Part shown: piece by piece, positions 24,886 to 37,014 of the stretch
Layout: every line of letters starts with the position of its first letter
How positions within the stretch are numbered: position 1 is the first letter of the stretch
Assembly: GCA_036346375.1 (NCBI GenBank)
Contig: JAYEVE010000235.1
Coordinates: forward strand, 1 to 64,000
Direction of reading: 5' to 3'
DNA length: 64,000 nt
From: Guadua angustifolia
Taxonomy: Eukaryota > Streptophyta > Magnoliopsida > Poales > Poaceae
Position numbers and translations under genes: made by a program
Notes under the pieces: model-generated
Told to the model about the DNA's origin: nothing
The model's database searches: none
The model's input: the letters and a program-made list of their open reading frames with translations, nothing else

Positions 24886-25136
24886 CATCCTTCTAGCTGT
24901 TCGAGCGTTGGTCTAGGTGTGCGTGATGTTTTGTGTTTGGTGGTAGTAGGGGTTTGTATGGTGTTCAGTGTGGCGGGTAGCAATGTGTACTGTGTAGTAT
25001 CAATGTGAGGTGGGTATCAATATGTTCTGTGAGGTTTTTTCGGGACCGGTTTTTTCCTTATAAAAACTGGGCCACCCTTCCCTTTTCTTCTTAATACAAA
25101 TTGCGGCAACTCTCTTGCTGCTCTTTCGAAAAAAAA
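24886..25136 (+). other. LINE 3' untranslated region and A-tail
   Basis: A 250-base T/G-rich trailer after the ORF2 stop, ending in nine A residues at 25128-25136 that abut the target-site duplication. Confidence 0.8.
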
Positions 25137-25164
25137 ATCTTTAAAGTGGCAAATAACCAATTTT

Positions 25165-25991
25165 CTCAATTAAAATATACTTATATTTTTGTACAAATGT
25201 AACCGATCACGATATCTATACGTTATTAATATACATTGTTATAACCTAATCCTACCAAATGAGCAACATAGATATTTTAGTTAATTTGTTTCTCGATTAA
25301 TCAGAGAATTTCTAGAATTTTCTATTTTTCACAGACTAATGCGGAGATTTTCCCCCCTATTTTGGCATTTTGTATTCTATTTCTAAAAATGCCATCTTGA
25401 AAACTAATTGCAAAAATGCCCTTTTCTTAGCACCAGCATGAACAACGCCGAGGGTTAACATCAAAGAGATGGCATTGAGAAAATGGGCCACGCTGGCTGA
25501 GGTGAAGCATAGTTGAGATGACGTGTGTCTGATGTATATCTGACTTTATTGAGTTCGAGTGTGATATAAATTCATTTTCTACTCCAACTCGAATTCTACT
25601 TCTACAACAAGTCATTTATAAAATTTTTTAAATATATACCTATAATTCATAGAATAGAGCAAGGCTAGAAGAAGAGAAAAGAAAGTCTCATTATAAACAT
25701 CCCTTATATAATGATATAACCTTCATCTGTCAATGGTTTTTCTTCCCAAAACGGTTTTCCATACAAAATTCGTGTATTTCATTCCCGCATTTAAATATAG
25801 TTGTTTAAATTTACCGGTAAAAAAACGATTGCTATTATGACAGTTATGTAGAATATGATTAGAATATAGGAGAAAGAAAATAGAGAGTTTGATATAGAGA
25901 GTGCTATTGAAGAGGGGGAGATATGGAGATATTTTTTTCTAGAGTTTTCTAAATTTGACTTTTGAAGGGTGTTTTTGGAGATGCTCTGAGG
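25165..25991. other. Non-coding spacer upstream of receptor copy A
   Basis: AT-rich; no gene. 25800-25990 ends in a segment whose reverse complement begins AGAGCATCTCCA, typical of several grass MITEs. This segment is missing from the matching site upstream of copy C (46290), so it may be a small insertion. Its left border is not clear. Confidence 0.4.
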
Positions 25992-26347
25992 GGATGTTTC
26001 TTGTGACGTGTCAGAATCGAATTCAGAAGTCAATTAATGCTAGTGACTAGTGAGTGAATCGTACTGCATTGAGAGGACTGGACTGGATTGTTCGTTAGTT
26101 CATTGATGGGAAACAAATGTACAGATCAGATAGAAATGTCCACTGCCGTCCTCATCAACCGATCGAGCATCGTGGACTCGAGACTTAGACAATGAGCTAG
26201 AGCTAGTACCAAACAAAAACAGGTGGTCCGTGGTCGTTTGTTCTTTAAATTTTTTAGTATCCCTCTATACTAATTTTAATATAAATGTTAGTACTTTTTA
26301 TGGATATAAAAAGTCTTTAACATACATATGTACACAGTCTTTTCTAA
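25992..26347 (+). promoter_or_regulatory. Upstream region of receptor copy A
   Basis: This region is collinear with 46291-46644 upstream of copy C, from GGATGTTTCTTG through GACGTGTCAGAATCGAATTC, GAGCATCGTGGACTCGAGAC and GGTGGTCCGTGGTCGTTTGT to CAGTCTTTTCTAAC. Its conservation and position directly 5' of the coding start suggest it holds the promoter and leader. No TATA box or start site can be assigned with confidence. It contains GACGTGTC, an ACGT-core/ABRE-like sequence (inference only). Confidence 0.55.
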
Positions 26348-26377
26348 CTACACTAGCGGCCACTGCGCACCGTAGCT

Positions 26378-29300
26378 ATGGCGCTCCTGGCCATCTCGTC
26401 TGCAAACACGGCCGTCTCGGCGTTACCCAGCAACTCCTCTGACCTGGCGACGCTGCTGGCGTTCAAGGCCCAGGTTTCTGACCCGCTCGGTGTCCTGCGT
26501 AGCAACTGGACAGCCCAAGCCCCTCTGTGCAGCTGGGTTGGCGTGTCATGCAGCAGTCACCACCGCCGTCGGGAGTTGGTCACCACCCTGGTGCTACCTG
26601 GCGTGCGGCTCAGCGGCAACCTCGCACCTCAGCTCGGTAACCTCTCCTTCCTCTCCCTCCTCAACCTCAGCAATACCGACCTCGCCGGTCCCATCCCCGC
26701 CGACCTCGGCCGGTTGCCCCGCCTTAGATCCATGGACCTTTCGGGGAATCGCCTGTCCGTCGCTATCCCTACCACCATCTACAACCTCACCGGGATTGAG
26801 AGCCTCGACTTGAGCCTCAACAACCTCACCGGAGGGATCCCGATCCCCCCAGGAGGCCCAGAGGCACCGGAGACGCTGCGCGGCCTCCAGCTCCTAAGCC
26901 TTCGGAACAACGGCTTGGCAGGGCCCATACCGGAGCGGCTATTCAACAGCACGACGGAGCTAAGGTACCTGCACCTCGGGAACAACAGCCTCTCAGGAAG
27001 CATCCCGGTGGCCATTAGCTTCTTGCCCAAGGTCACCGCCATTGTCATGGACGAGAACGGCTTGTCCGGTCCCCTGCCGCCAACCCTGCTCAATGTGTCC
27101 ACTCTACAAACACTGAGCCTTGGCAAAAACAACCTCTCCGGAGTCATCCCATCCGCGGCCGGCAACGGGAGTAGAGCCATGCTACTGGAGAACCTGTGGC
27201 TATCCTGGAATCAATTCACCGGGACGATTCCTTCGGGGCTGGCCAATTGTTTGCACCTCACTAATCTCTCTCTATCTTATAACTACTTGGGTGGAACCGT
27301 ACCTGAATGGCTAGGGGCGCTGCAACGCCTCACCTACATCGCCCTTGGCGTGAATCGCCTTGTTGGTAAGATACCAGCAGAGTTGGGCAACATCACGGGA
27401 CTTGTCTTGTTGGACATGAGTGGGTGCTTGCTGGAGGGGGAGATACCGCCGGAGCTAGGACGGTTAACGCGGCTTGACTGGCTGAACCTCGGGATCAATC
27501 TCCTGAACGGCGAAATCCCATCGTCTCTCAGTATCATGTCAGCCATTACAACATTAGAAATGTCATATAACAACCTGACGGGGCAAGTACCCGGGACATT
27601 GGGGAACCTGAAAGATCTCTCTCGCTTCGGCATCACATGGAATTTCCTTGAAGGCAAGTACCAACATGCAGAAGCTCAAGATATGTAGGAATTCCTTCAC
27701 AGGGACCCTCCCGCAGTGCCTGGGAAACCTGACAGGGCTGCAAGTCTTCTTCGCGTGTGAGAATCAAATTACCGGCAGCGTGCCTCCCATGCTGTCAAAT
27801 CTAAGCAACCTCTACATGTTAGATCTCCGTAAGAACCAACTAACCGGGAGAATCCCGGTACCTATCACAAGTATGAAAAATCTTCAGATGCTTGACCTCT
27901 CTAGGAACAACCTGACTGGCAGCATACCAAGAGAAGTCGGCAGGTTCCGCAACATACAACAACTGAGCCTCGATGCTAATAACTTGGTTGGTCCAAGACC
28001 GGACAGCATCGGCAACCTGACGCTGTCACGCAATATGCTCTCATCCAGCATACCACCAAGCTTATGGAGCAACAAGAACCTTCTGCAGCTCGACCTGTCT
28101 CGCAACTCCTTGATTGGCTCTCTGCCAGCTGAACTCGCTAACCTGAAAATGATAGTCCAAATGAATCTTTCAGCCAACAGGTTGCATGGTAGCCTACCGG
28201 CTTCGATCGGGCAGCTCGAAATGCTAATCTATCTCAATCTTGCAAGCAACCTATTCCAAGGCACTATTCCAGACACATTTGGCAAGCTGATCAGCATCAA
28301 CACCCTGGACCTTTCCTACAACTCCGTCTCTGGTGCCATCCCCATGTCCCTGGTCAATCTCACCGTCCTCACCAGCCTAAACCTCTCTTTCAACAGACTA
28401 GATGGGCAGATACCAGAGGGTGGTGTCTTCTCAAACATGAGCCTTCAATCACTGGTTGGAAAGTCGGCGCTCTGCGGCCTTCCACGTTTGGGATTTCTGC
28501 CCTGCCGCCCAAACACAGAGCATCCACACTCTCGCTCACCAAAATTATGGCGTCATTTCAAGTTCCTGCTCCCCTTAGTAGTAGTTCTTGGAATGATCCT
28601 TTTCTTTTCCTTATACATGGTGGTTAAGAGAAGACGGGCCAAGAAAGAACAGGCACCGACCACCTCTACCATGGAGCTGGCACTCAACCACCGATCGATC
28701 TCCTACCACGAGCTTCGTCGTGCTACCAACAACTTCAGTGATGGCAACCTTGTTGGGGCTGGGGGATTTGGCAAGGTCTACCGGGGCCGGCTAGCTGACG
28801 ACTCGATCGTCGCGATTAAAGTCCTCAACATGCAGAGCCATACAGCCTCCAAGAGCTTCGACGCCGAGTGCCGTGCACTGCGCATGGCTCGGCACCGGAA
28901 CCTGCTAAGGATACTCAGCACTTGCTCCAATCTCGACTTCAAGGCACTGGTGCTCCCCTACATGGCAAATGGGAGCCTGGAGAACTGGCTGTCGCCGTCG
29001 TCCAGATCGAGTGGTAGCAGCAGCGGCGGGTGTCGCTTTTGCTTGGGACCTGCCAAGAGAGTGGACATCATGCTAGATGTGGCGATGGCCATGTCGTACT
29101 TGCATCACGAACTCCCCGAGGTAGTCCTTCACTGTGATTTGAAGCCCAGCAATGTGCTGCTGGATCAAGATATGACCGCACATGTCGCAGATTTTGGCAT
29201 TGCAAGGCTTCTGTTGGGCGACGACGACGACGCCATATTCTCAGCAAGCATGCCAGGAACGATTGGGTATATGGCACCAGGTACATATAACCTAGCTTAA

Positions 29301-29782
29301 TTTGTTGCCTTTTTTTATTGCTATATTATCCTCGTAAATTAACTAACCGTGCTGTACTATGTGGAGTATTTTTGTTATGTAGTCGTATCTAAATATATAA
29401 GTGATGTTATCGCGATGCATGAACAGAGTGCGGCTTGGCGGGGAAAGCATTGCGGCAGAGTGATGTTTTCAGCTACGAAATCCTACTCTTACAAGTGTTC
29501 ACAGGGAAGAATCCAATGGATCCCATGTTCGTCGGGGAGCTTAGCCTGCGTTCGTGGGTCAATCAAGCTTTTCCTTCCGGGCTCGCTCATGTCGTGGACA
29601 GCCACCTACTCGAACATGACGAGGATGACGATGTGGATGAATTTACTACTGGAAATGACAGCGGTGGCCTACGGTCGATAATGGAGCTGGGTTTGCTGTG
29701 CTCAAATCACTCGCCTGAAGAAAGGACGACCATGAAAGATGTGGTTGCCAGGCTGCAGAAAATCAAGGATGTTTACATGTGA
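26378..29782 (+). pseudogene. LRR receptor-like kinase copy A (LRR-XII, Xa21-like), broken
   Basis: Membrane receptor kinase of the immune-receptor subfamily LRR-XII. Order: short leader, LRRNT (LATLLAFKAQVSDPLGVLRS ... CSWVGVSC), about 20 LRRs, transmembrane segment (FLLPLVVVLGMILFFSLYMV, 28558-28626), then kinase. The kinase keeps its key residues: GAGGFG, VAIK lysine (28818-28820), HCDLKPSN (non-RD, 29130-29153), DFG (29190-29198) and MAPE. One intron, 29281-29426 (GT..AG, phase 1), splits MAP|E as in this family; exon 2 ends at 29782. Compared with copy C, a 29-bp deletion near 27656 shifts the frame and stops it at 27688. A 42-bp deletion near 26392 removes the hydrophobic signal-peptide core, and a 21-bp deletion lies near 28021. 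Lesions in the LRR region make a functional receptor unlikely, though exon 1 after 27690 stays open through the kinase. Confidence 0.93.
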
Positions 29783-30593
29783 CTGTCAGAAACCAGACAT
29801 ACATGGATCACCTGCTGGTTAAGTAGTTATTTCTTTACGACCTTGATTAATTAGTGTCTGCATGTTCCATCGTGCAAATAATCCATGCAGTTAATTTAAC
29901 GGTAAAGACGTCTGTTATTATAATGCTCATGACAGGCCAAAGATCAGTATCCGGCCTTGATGCAGTGAGATATAAAAGTGAACCTATCATGCTTCTGTAT
30001 TCCTTTTGATCAACCATCTCACCATCTTCACTAAGTTTGCATTAATTTGGATGCCATTCACTACCCAAATTTTTCAAAGATTTTTGAATAAGGTCTCCAG
30101 TCAATGTTCTACCTCCAGTAAAAACTTTGGGTCAAAAAGTTCTACAAAAAATTAATTAATATTCTGACATTACTATCTGCTCAAAAGTTTATTTTCATAT
30201 TTTGATTTATTTAAGTGTGTGAATTATATTATTTATTTTTAAAACTTTTTATAAGCATTCTATTTAAGCTAAGGATGCTCCCACAAAAAATTTCAAGTTA
30301 ATTTATTTGTCAATTATTTAATTAAAATTCCAACACTCTATTATTCAAAATTTCCTTATTTCTGTTTTTGAGTTTTTAGAGGACTTATATGACATGATAA
30401 ATCTCTAATATTTTTACGAGGAGTAGGTAATTTATTGAGGTTACTAGAAAAATTCTATCAGGTCGAGCTATAGTCTAAAGATTTTGTATTAAATTTGACA
30501 TTGCACTGTTTCTAGTCAAAGTGAGGTCTTTTCAATAATTAAGTCTCATTCTTGTTCATAAAAATTTTATTTGTGGGTAAAAATGCTTTTCCT
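29783..30593. other. Non-coding region 3' of copy A
   Basis: AT-rich with no recognised gene. It includes the presumed 3' untranslated region of copy A. The right part grades into weak similarity to the LTR-like family, but the left border of that remnant cannot be placed. Confidence 0.4.
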
Positions 30594-30793
30594 GCAGGCT
30601 TAGGGTTTAGGTGGTAATTTTTCAAAATTTTACTTTTACCTTTTTGATCTTAATTCCATTTGCTAGATTTTCATACAAAGAATAAATCCAGAGAAATCCA
30701 AATAAAAATCAATAATGCCAAGAAAACTCAGAAAAATAATATTCAAATTCAAAATATTTATTTTTATTTTACTAGAATTTTTGGGATGTTACA
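30594..30793 (-). mobile_element. LTR-like unit 4: terminal remnant
   Basis: Read on the minus strand from 30793, it starts TGTAACATCCCAAAAATTCT. It continues with the same landmarks as units 1 and 3: CAAAATATTT, TTCTGAGTTTTCTTGGC, GGATTTATTCTTTGTATGAAA, then ...CAAATGGAATTA. It abuts copia-1 at 30794 directly, at the sequence GAATC, which would be the target duplication. The matching copy on the other side was not found, so the unit is truncated on the left. Confidence 0.7.
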
Positions 30794-30819
30794 GAATCCA
30801 TCTCAATTTGGACCACCTC

Positions 30820-31029
30820 TTTCCAATACTCAGATTAGGTAGTGCATAAGCTCGCAAGAGATTTTGGCACATCATCCACGAGGTATACAATAAAGTCATC
30901 ATCAATGGTTTTCTTAACCCTTTGTTTCTTGCTCTACGAGAGTCTCTACGACTAAAGTGTTATGCTCATCGTAAATATCTTCTACTAGTAGTGTATCACT
31001 TATTAGTTCAGAAACAGTGGTAGGTTCAA

Positions 31030-31102
<73 letters not shown>

Positions 31103-33294
31103 TTCAATTTTGAGTATTCTCGGTTCGTGAAGTACTACTGGCCTCTTAGGATAAATATCCTCAAAAAATGAAGCATCTCTCGACTCCATTATCATGTTAG
31201 CAATAATCTTAAGAGTTTCTGATTTTACTACTAAAAATCTATAAGCCGAGCTGTTATATACATATCCTAGAAAAATATAATTGACTATTTTAGATCCAAG
31301 TTTTTTTCTTTTTCTCGCAATGATATATTGACTTTTGTCAAACACCCCTAAGTTCGTGAGAAAATTGACATTAGGCTTTCTCCTCTTTCATCCTCATATA
31401 GAGTAATCTCATACTTTTTAGTGATTACCTGCTTTTAGATAAAAGTTCTTGTTAATATAGCTTCCTCCCACCATATTTTAGGCATACCAAAGACTCTCCA
31501 ACATAGCATTCACCATGTCTCATTAGTGTTTAGTTTTCCTCTCGCCACTCCCATTTGATTGGAGAGAATATGGTAGTGTAACTTCATGGATTATATCATG
31601 CTCGTAATGTAATCGGGAGAATTCTGAGAGATATATTCTCCTTCATGATCGAGACCTTAGTCTTTTAATTTTTATTTTCTAGTTGGTTCTCAAGCTCAAC
31701 CTTATAAATTTTAAAATAGTTTAAAACTTCATCCTTTGTTTTCAGCGAGATACACATAACAATAACGTGTTGTATCATCTATCAGAATTAGAAAATATCT
31801 TTTGCCTCCTTTTGTCAATAATCCATTCATCTTACACATGTCGGAATGGACAAGATCTAGTGGTGCTAAGTTCTTTTCGTCCTCTAATCCCTTAAAGGGT
31901 TTTTCCAAGTTGCTTTGCTTGCACACAAGAATGACACTTTGATCCTTTGAAAAAATCACATTTTGGAATTAATTGTAATCTGGACATTCGAGCAATGCTA
32001 TCAAAACTAATATGACAGAAATGACAACACCAAATATTGGCCTCACATTTATTCAAAACAGTTGTAATATTCATATTGTAACAAGCCTTCGGAGTACTAA
32101 GGCGGAACAAGCCTTCGCTCTCATAGCCTTTACCAACAATGTTCCTACACTTAGATATTACAACTTTATTTGACTTAAATACTAGCTTATAACCATACCT
32201 GCATAGGAGAGAATCACTAACGAGGTTCTTTTTTATTGTTGGTGCATGCTGCACGTTTTTTAAGTGGACAATCTTCCCTAAAATAAGCCTCAAATCCACC
32301 GTGTCAACACCAAGAACAGAAGCATGCGACTCGTTCCCCATTAGGACGGAGGAAGCCCCGATTGCCTGATCAGAACACACGTGAACATTAGCACCAGTAC
32401 CAACCCACCAATCAGGGGATTGACATACTGAAAAGACAATAGAAGAATTACCATACCCTTCTAAAGTCGAGGCCTTGTCTATGGTCACGTTGGCATTTTT
32501 CTTGCCCAGTTCATTTGTCCTATTTTTGCGATAATGATAGTCTTTTGGCATATGACCCGTCCTTTCCGCACACGAAACATGTGATGTTCTTCATATCCTT
32601 TTTCTCAAATTTCATCTTTTTAAAGATAGTTGTCTTATTTGGTTTATGGCCTTTAAAGTTCTTGCCATATGATTTTTTCTCGACGACATTGGCATTATTT
32701 TGATTAATGGTGCTTAGTGCATCTTTTGCTCTTGCCTTTTCTTCCACATCAAGGGCTATAATGAGATCCTCAACAAAAATCTCTTCCCTCTTGTACTTTA
32801 AGCTAGTGGCAAAATCCCACCAAGTTGAGGAAAGTTTGGCAACAATGCCCGAAGCCACAACCTTAGGAGACAATGCATAACCCAAGTGTGCAATCTCGCC
32901 AACCAGTAGCTAGAGCCTAGAGGTTGTGTGCTTGTGCAACATTCGACTTAGAATCATCCATGCTAAAATCAAAAAATTGCTCACACACATACAACCAGCG
33001 ACCAGTTTCAACTTCAGCATACTTTTGGTCAAGTGCATCCCACAACTCAGTGGCACATGTGTAGTTCATATACACATCATAGAGCTGATCTGCCAAAATA
33101 GTCAGAAGGCAGCCTAGTGCAGTGTTGTTGCACTATCAAACTGTAGGTTCTGGTCAACCATAAAAGGATATTGCGAGTGGATCACCCACCACAGCCCCAA
33201 TGACATGAGCCAAAACTTGGCCATTATCTACCATCTACAGAAGTTTACAGTAGAAAACCTTTCAGGTTTCATTGCATCTGAAGCACCAACCATT
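30820..33294 (-). pseudogene. Copia-1 gag-pol polyprotein, truncated and frameshifted
   Basis: Starts near 33294 with MVGASDAMKPERFSTVNFCRW-type gag sequence, then LADQLYDVYMNYTCATELWD (UBN2 gag region). 32520-32885 contains CFVCGKDGSYAKR, a zinc knuckle that has lost its usual spacing (C-x2-C-x4-[missing H]). 31892-32551 has WWVGTGANVHVC (protease D-S/T-G position now GTG; normally DSGA/DTGA) and the gag-pre-integrase CHFCHIS...CHSCVQAKQ. 31729-31959 covers the start of integrase (LDLVHSDMCKMNG, FLILIDDTTRYCYVY). 30914-31345 covers the integrase C-terminal linker (KLGSKIVNYIFLGYVYNSSA, ESRDASFFEDIYP) with a poly-Asn run. Stops separate the pieces. Confidence 0.85.
31031..31102. repeat. (ATT)n microsatellite inside copia-1
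   Basis: About 24 ATT units. On the coding (minus) strand it reads as AAT repeats, encoding a long Asn run in frame with the flanking polyprotein sequence. Confidence 0.95.
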
Positions 33295-33854
33295 ACTGAA
33301 TCACAAAAATATTCACAATAAGATTTCAAAATTGTTGGAAATAGGCACAATATTTTTATTTTAGATTTTATATTGAGACAAATGTAATAAAATACTAGAG
33401 ATGTATAAAACAGCAGGTAACACATTGTACTTTAGAATATGCAATTTATCACATGAACGACTTACAATTGGGGTTGCTGAAGAATAGGAAGTAGCGCAGC
33501 GTAGATGTGGTGGTGAAAGTAGTCAACATCGAGGAAGTAGAGCGATTGCGCTAATGCACTGTCTAGAAACCTTATTACTGTTCTGTGCAGGTGAACTCTA
33601 CGATAATGGTTCGAAGATACCGCTCACCCTCCTTTACGGTGCACACTGAGGAGGAAGGCCGACGAGGTTCAATAGCTCAACACAATAGTACAACAATTCA
33701 GAGATGAGGAGGAAGAATGGAAGAGGAATTCAGTGTCCCTGTCTGGGCGTCTCCAGGAGTTTATATATATTCATACCGAGAATCGACAATATTATGACGG
33801 TTGAATGTAACTGATGTTTAAATCACATTTAAATAGATTGAATAGAGAGATAAT
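33295..33854 (-). promoter_or_regulatory. Copia-1 LTR/leader region
   Basis: Upstream of gag on the minus strand. ATGAATATATATAAACTCC near 33757-33775 looks like an LTR TATA box, followed by a C/T-rich transcribed leader. No primer-binding site complementary to initiator tRNA-Met was recognised, so the LTR/leader boundary is not fixed. Confidence 0.45.
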
Positions 33855-35620
33855 TATAACACCCTGACGCTCAACGCGCCACGGATGTTACCAAAAACTC
33901 TAAATATCTAATGACAAATCTACTAAAAGACTGAAATCAACCTTTACACCGAAAGACCGGCTTAAACCTAAGTCACCGAATTGTAGAAAATTTCGGCATG
34001 ACCTCTCTAGACGAGAGGACATCCACTCAGCAGACAGAAAACATTGACAGTTATGATATCATTCTAGCAGGTCCTTAGTTAATCAATCCCACATCGAAGC
34101 GAATTTAATAACTACACCACGACGAACGACATATTACAACCATAATCAATACAACCAGGCTTTACAAATCGATTAAATGGTTTGTTGCAAACGTGATTGT
34201 GCTACTACCCCCATCCATGCATGCCGACTTCAATGCACCTACAAACATTAGATAACAAGCGTGAGTTCAAACTCAGCAAAGTACACGAGAATAACAAACC
34301 CAATTTGTCATAAGTAAAACAATAACTTAACCATAAGAGCAGGTAATGCAAATAACACAATATTCAGACAATAAGCATTTATACCCATTTACAGTAATAA
34401 CTTGACCATACCAAAAATTACTGCAATCAAGCCATCATCTTGATAATAAAACCAATCAGCTTCCATGAACCGTTACTTGATGCTAAATCACAACGTCTCC
34501 CGACTCGACCACCCCCTTTTTGCAACCCAAACCATTTTCATCGATTTAAGTCGAGTTCATAACTCGACTTCACACCACGATAGTCATATAACCTAATTAG
34601 CAAGGCAATGAAATGTACTCATTCATCAAATTCAAATCAATCTTCTCTGACATACCATCACCACAAAACTCATTATTAATGATGCAATGCACATGCATGC
34701 TCTTCTCGATGCATGTACCGGTACTGCCGAGTGCACACCCGTCGGTGTGCACCCTCACATCCCTTCCATCCCATGGAAGGTGTCTACTCTTACTGTCTCT
34801 CCCCCATTCACCTCGATGAATGAGACTATGAGGTAGGACTTTCGTGTTCACTACGTGTGAACATAGAGGTCCACATCGAATGGGTCGCCTCTTCCTTTAA
34901 TGAATGCACAATGAAATTTGCATGAATGAAATGCAACCTTTCATTCACTACCAACTCTAACATAACCATAACCATATACATCCACATAGCCAATTCTCAC
35001 ATTCATAAGTTGCCAGCGGTACTAGTCTAAATAGATTCAATAAGAAAACATGACAACACATTACAACGTTTCTGTCATACAATTACCGCAATTAATTTCA
35101 ACTACACATAATCATCTAATCGATTCGCACACATACTCAATTCCATTCCCCAGACGGGACACAGTTAAGTACAATTCTTGTAAATTAACCACGAGTATCC
35201 ACGTACCCCCATACTAGCTACTCACTGCAATATTAACAAAAGTACAGTAAACTCACCGAAATTAAGGCTTACTAGAGACCATTCGAATCCAATAGTAAAT
35301 CACGTCCTCGAAGGAACGGACACCAATATAACTAACACTTGCCACAAACAATAGAAATTAGCCGTGAACATATAAATAACAACGAACCACTCAATTAGGC
35401 ATACAACTCGATGTACTTGTTTTATATACACATGAGAAAGTGGAGTGGCGCGCAAAGAAGAGGCCACTCCTCTTGAAATCGAAATCAAACATGGATACAA
35501 ATTATCGACCAAACATTCAATCAATCGTAACCACGAACCCTTGTGTACCTAAATCCCCATGGGTAGCTTTACCCAACATTGACTAGGATAATACACCAAC
35601 TTATTCAGTGTGTATGTATG

Positions 35621-35630
<10 letters not shown>

Positions 35631-35701
<71 letters not shown>
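35631..35701. repeat. (TA)n microsatellite
   Basis: About 71 bases of pure TA dinucleotide, preceded by a short TG-rich tract (35608-35629). It lies inside LTR-like unit 2. Confidence 0.95.
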
Positions 35702-35704
<3 letters not shown>

Positions 35705-37014
35705 TGCATACATCGATATTTCCATTTATTCTATGATAAGGAAGAATGATATTAAAAGATCATGGCGTTCAAGCATTCCATTGAGAGTAAAAACTCAAAC
35801 CTATCAAATTAAACCATGAAGATTTTATAGCACCATCTGGGTAAAAGCTAGTAAAGCTTGAGCTAATTAGATCCTACTAATCCCACCCTCTAGTCAACAG
35901 CCAACAGTAAGTGGTGTTGGACATTGCACTTATTCATGATTATATTTCAACATGCAGCTGCCTTAGCCCTTAATCATGTATAATCATCAACTAACAATAA
36001 CAAGCATCATGATCAATATGCTAGACAACAGATACTTAAGTAAACACATACACATCGCAAGAACTAGGAATGAGAGTATATAGATTCCGATAGTAAACCA
36101 TTTCTACTCACAGCTAAACCTATTTTCATTCGAACATATTCATTTACATTGCATTTCGGAGACCAATCCAGCATGGGCATTTGGGGTGATTACAAAGTCA
36201 AGTTTTTCATGCAAATAAGTTAATAGCAACTAAACGACCAAACTTGTTTTGAGTTGACATACATATCTTTACTAAGCACAATATGGAAAGATTTTACACC
36301 TGAAGCAAGCAAGATTAATCATTAGGGACAAATACTTCAGCATTTCATCACTTACAAATTTATTCATGTATCTTTCCAAACCATATACGTCTTCAGATTC
36401 ATAAGGGATTCTTTTCATATGTGCAGCAAGCGTAAAAATCATAGCAATCAGATATCAAGCTAGTCATTAAAAGCAATCAAACCACCACCTCGAATCGGCC
36501 CAAACGAGAGCCACTACACCGATGCACACCTCACAGGCATTTCATCGAACACATGGCATGCATAAATAAACCAAATATTTCAATGAACTCTAGGCTTGAG
36601 TCCTCACCACAGGGAAGGGCAAGAGGGCACTTAGGCCGAGGGAGGCCAGGCAGCGCCTAAAGGCCGGCGGAAGGAGGCACGCGCCCGACTGCTGCTGCTT
36701 CTTGCATCGGCTTGCTCCGCGCTGTTGTCACCAAGAGGAAGGAGAGACGCCTGGTGAGGAAAACCGCCGACTTGCCGAGGCTACACGCCTCTCTGTTCTT
36801 CCTTTCTGTCTTCCATTCGCTGCAGAGGGGGATGGCGCCGAGGGGAGTTCGAGCCAGGGAGGAGGCAGGGGCGACGCTTGCTGCTAGAGCTACTTCGGCT
36901 GAGGAGGAAGGCCAGGCGCCAGGAGGGGCGCAGGAGCTCATCGGGCAAAGGCAGGCGGAGGCTTGCTAGAGAAGAGAGAGCAGCAGGGAGGGGTGGCGCC
37001 AGGAGATGGGAGTC

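Larger units (their letters stand above)
11613..25136 (+). mobile_element. L1-type LINE, ~7.9 kb plus a nested 5.6-kb insertion
   Basis: Borders are set by a 12-bp target-site duplication (11601-11612 and 25137-25148) and a 3' A-run at 25128-25136. From 5' to 3' there is a leader, an ORF1 remnant with two CCHC zinc knuckles, and an ORF2 remnant with apurinic-type endonuclease, reverse transcriptase (YADD) and a C-terminal zf-RVT region. This is the layout of plant L1-clade non-LTR elements. The 3' end, with a TTCTTCTTAATACAAATTG-like segment before the A-run, fits grass LINEs. It is interrupted at 12009-17630 by an LTR-like unit. Without that it is about 7.9 kb, near full length. Internal stops and frameshifts make it inactive. 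Confidence 0.9.
11480..25164. mobile_element. Small MITE split by a LINE insertion
   Basis: The left end near 11486 reads GGGTATTTGCCACTTCAAA. The right end, read on the minus strand from about 25158, reads GGTTATTTGCCACTTTAAAG. These form an imperfect ~20-bp inverted repeat. With the LINE removed, the element is about 150 bp (11480-11612 plus 25149-25164). Superfamily is not certain, and its own target duplication could not be defined. Confidence 0.55.
30794..33854 (-). mobile_element. Copia-1: Ty1/copia retrotransposon fragment
   Basis: Minus-strand order (from high to low coordinate): LTR or leader sequence with a TATATATA box, gag, protease, integrase, then the first codons of reverse transcriptase. 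It stops inside the RT start (VVQIEMDS) where LTR-like unit 4 begins. RT and RNase H were not found anywhere to the left, so the element is truncated. Its 5' side is interrupted at 33854 by LTR-like unit 2 and resumes at 42308 by target-duplication logic. Confidence 0.85.

Noticed and set aside
31021..31110. CRISPR-like or satellite array
   Set aside because: Simple trinucleotide repeat without spacers; no CRISPR array exists in this plant DNA.
35610..35819. Open frame with (YI)n translation
   Set aside because: It is only the translation of the (TA)n microsatellite; the same applies to the frames at 56164-56450 and 56733-57300.
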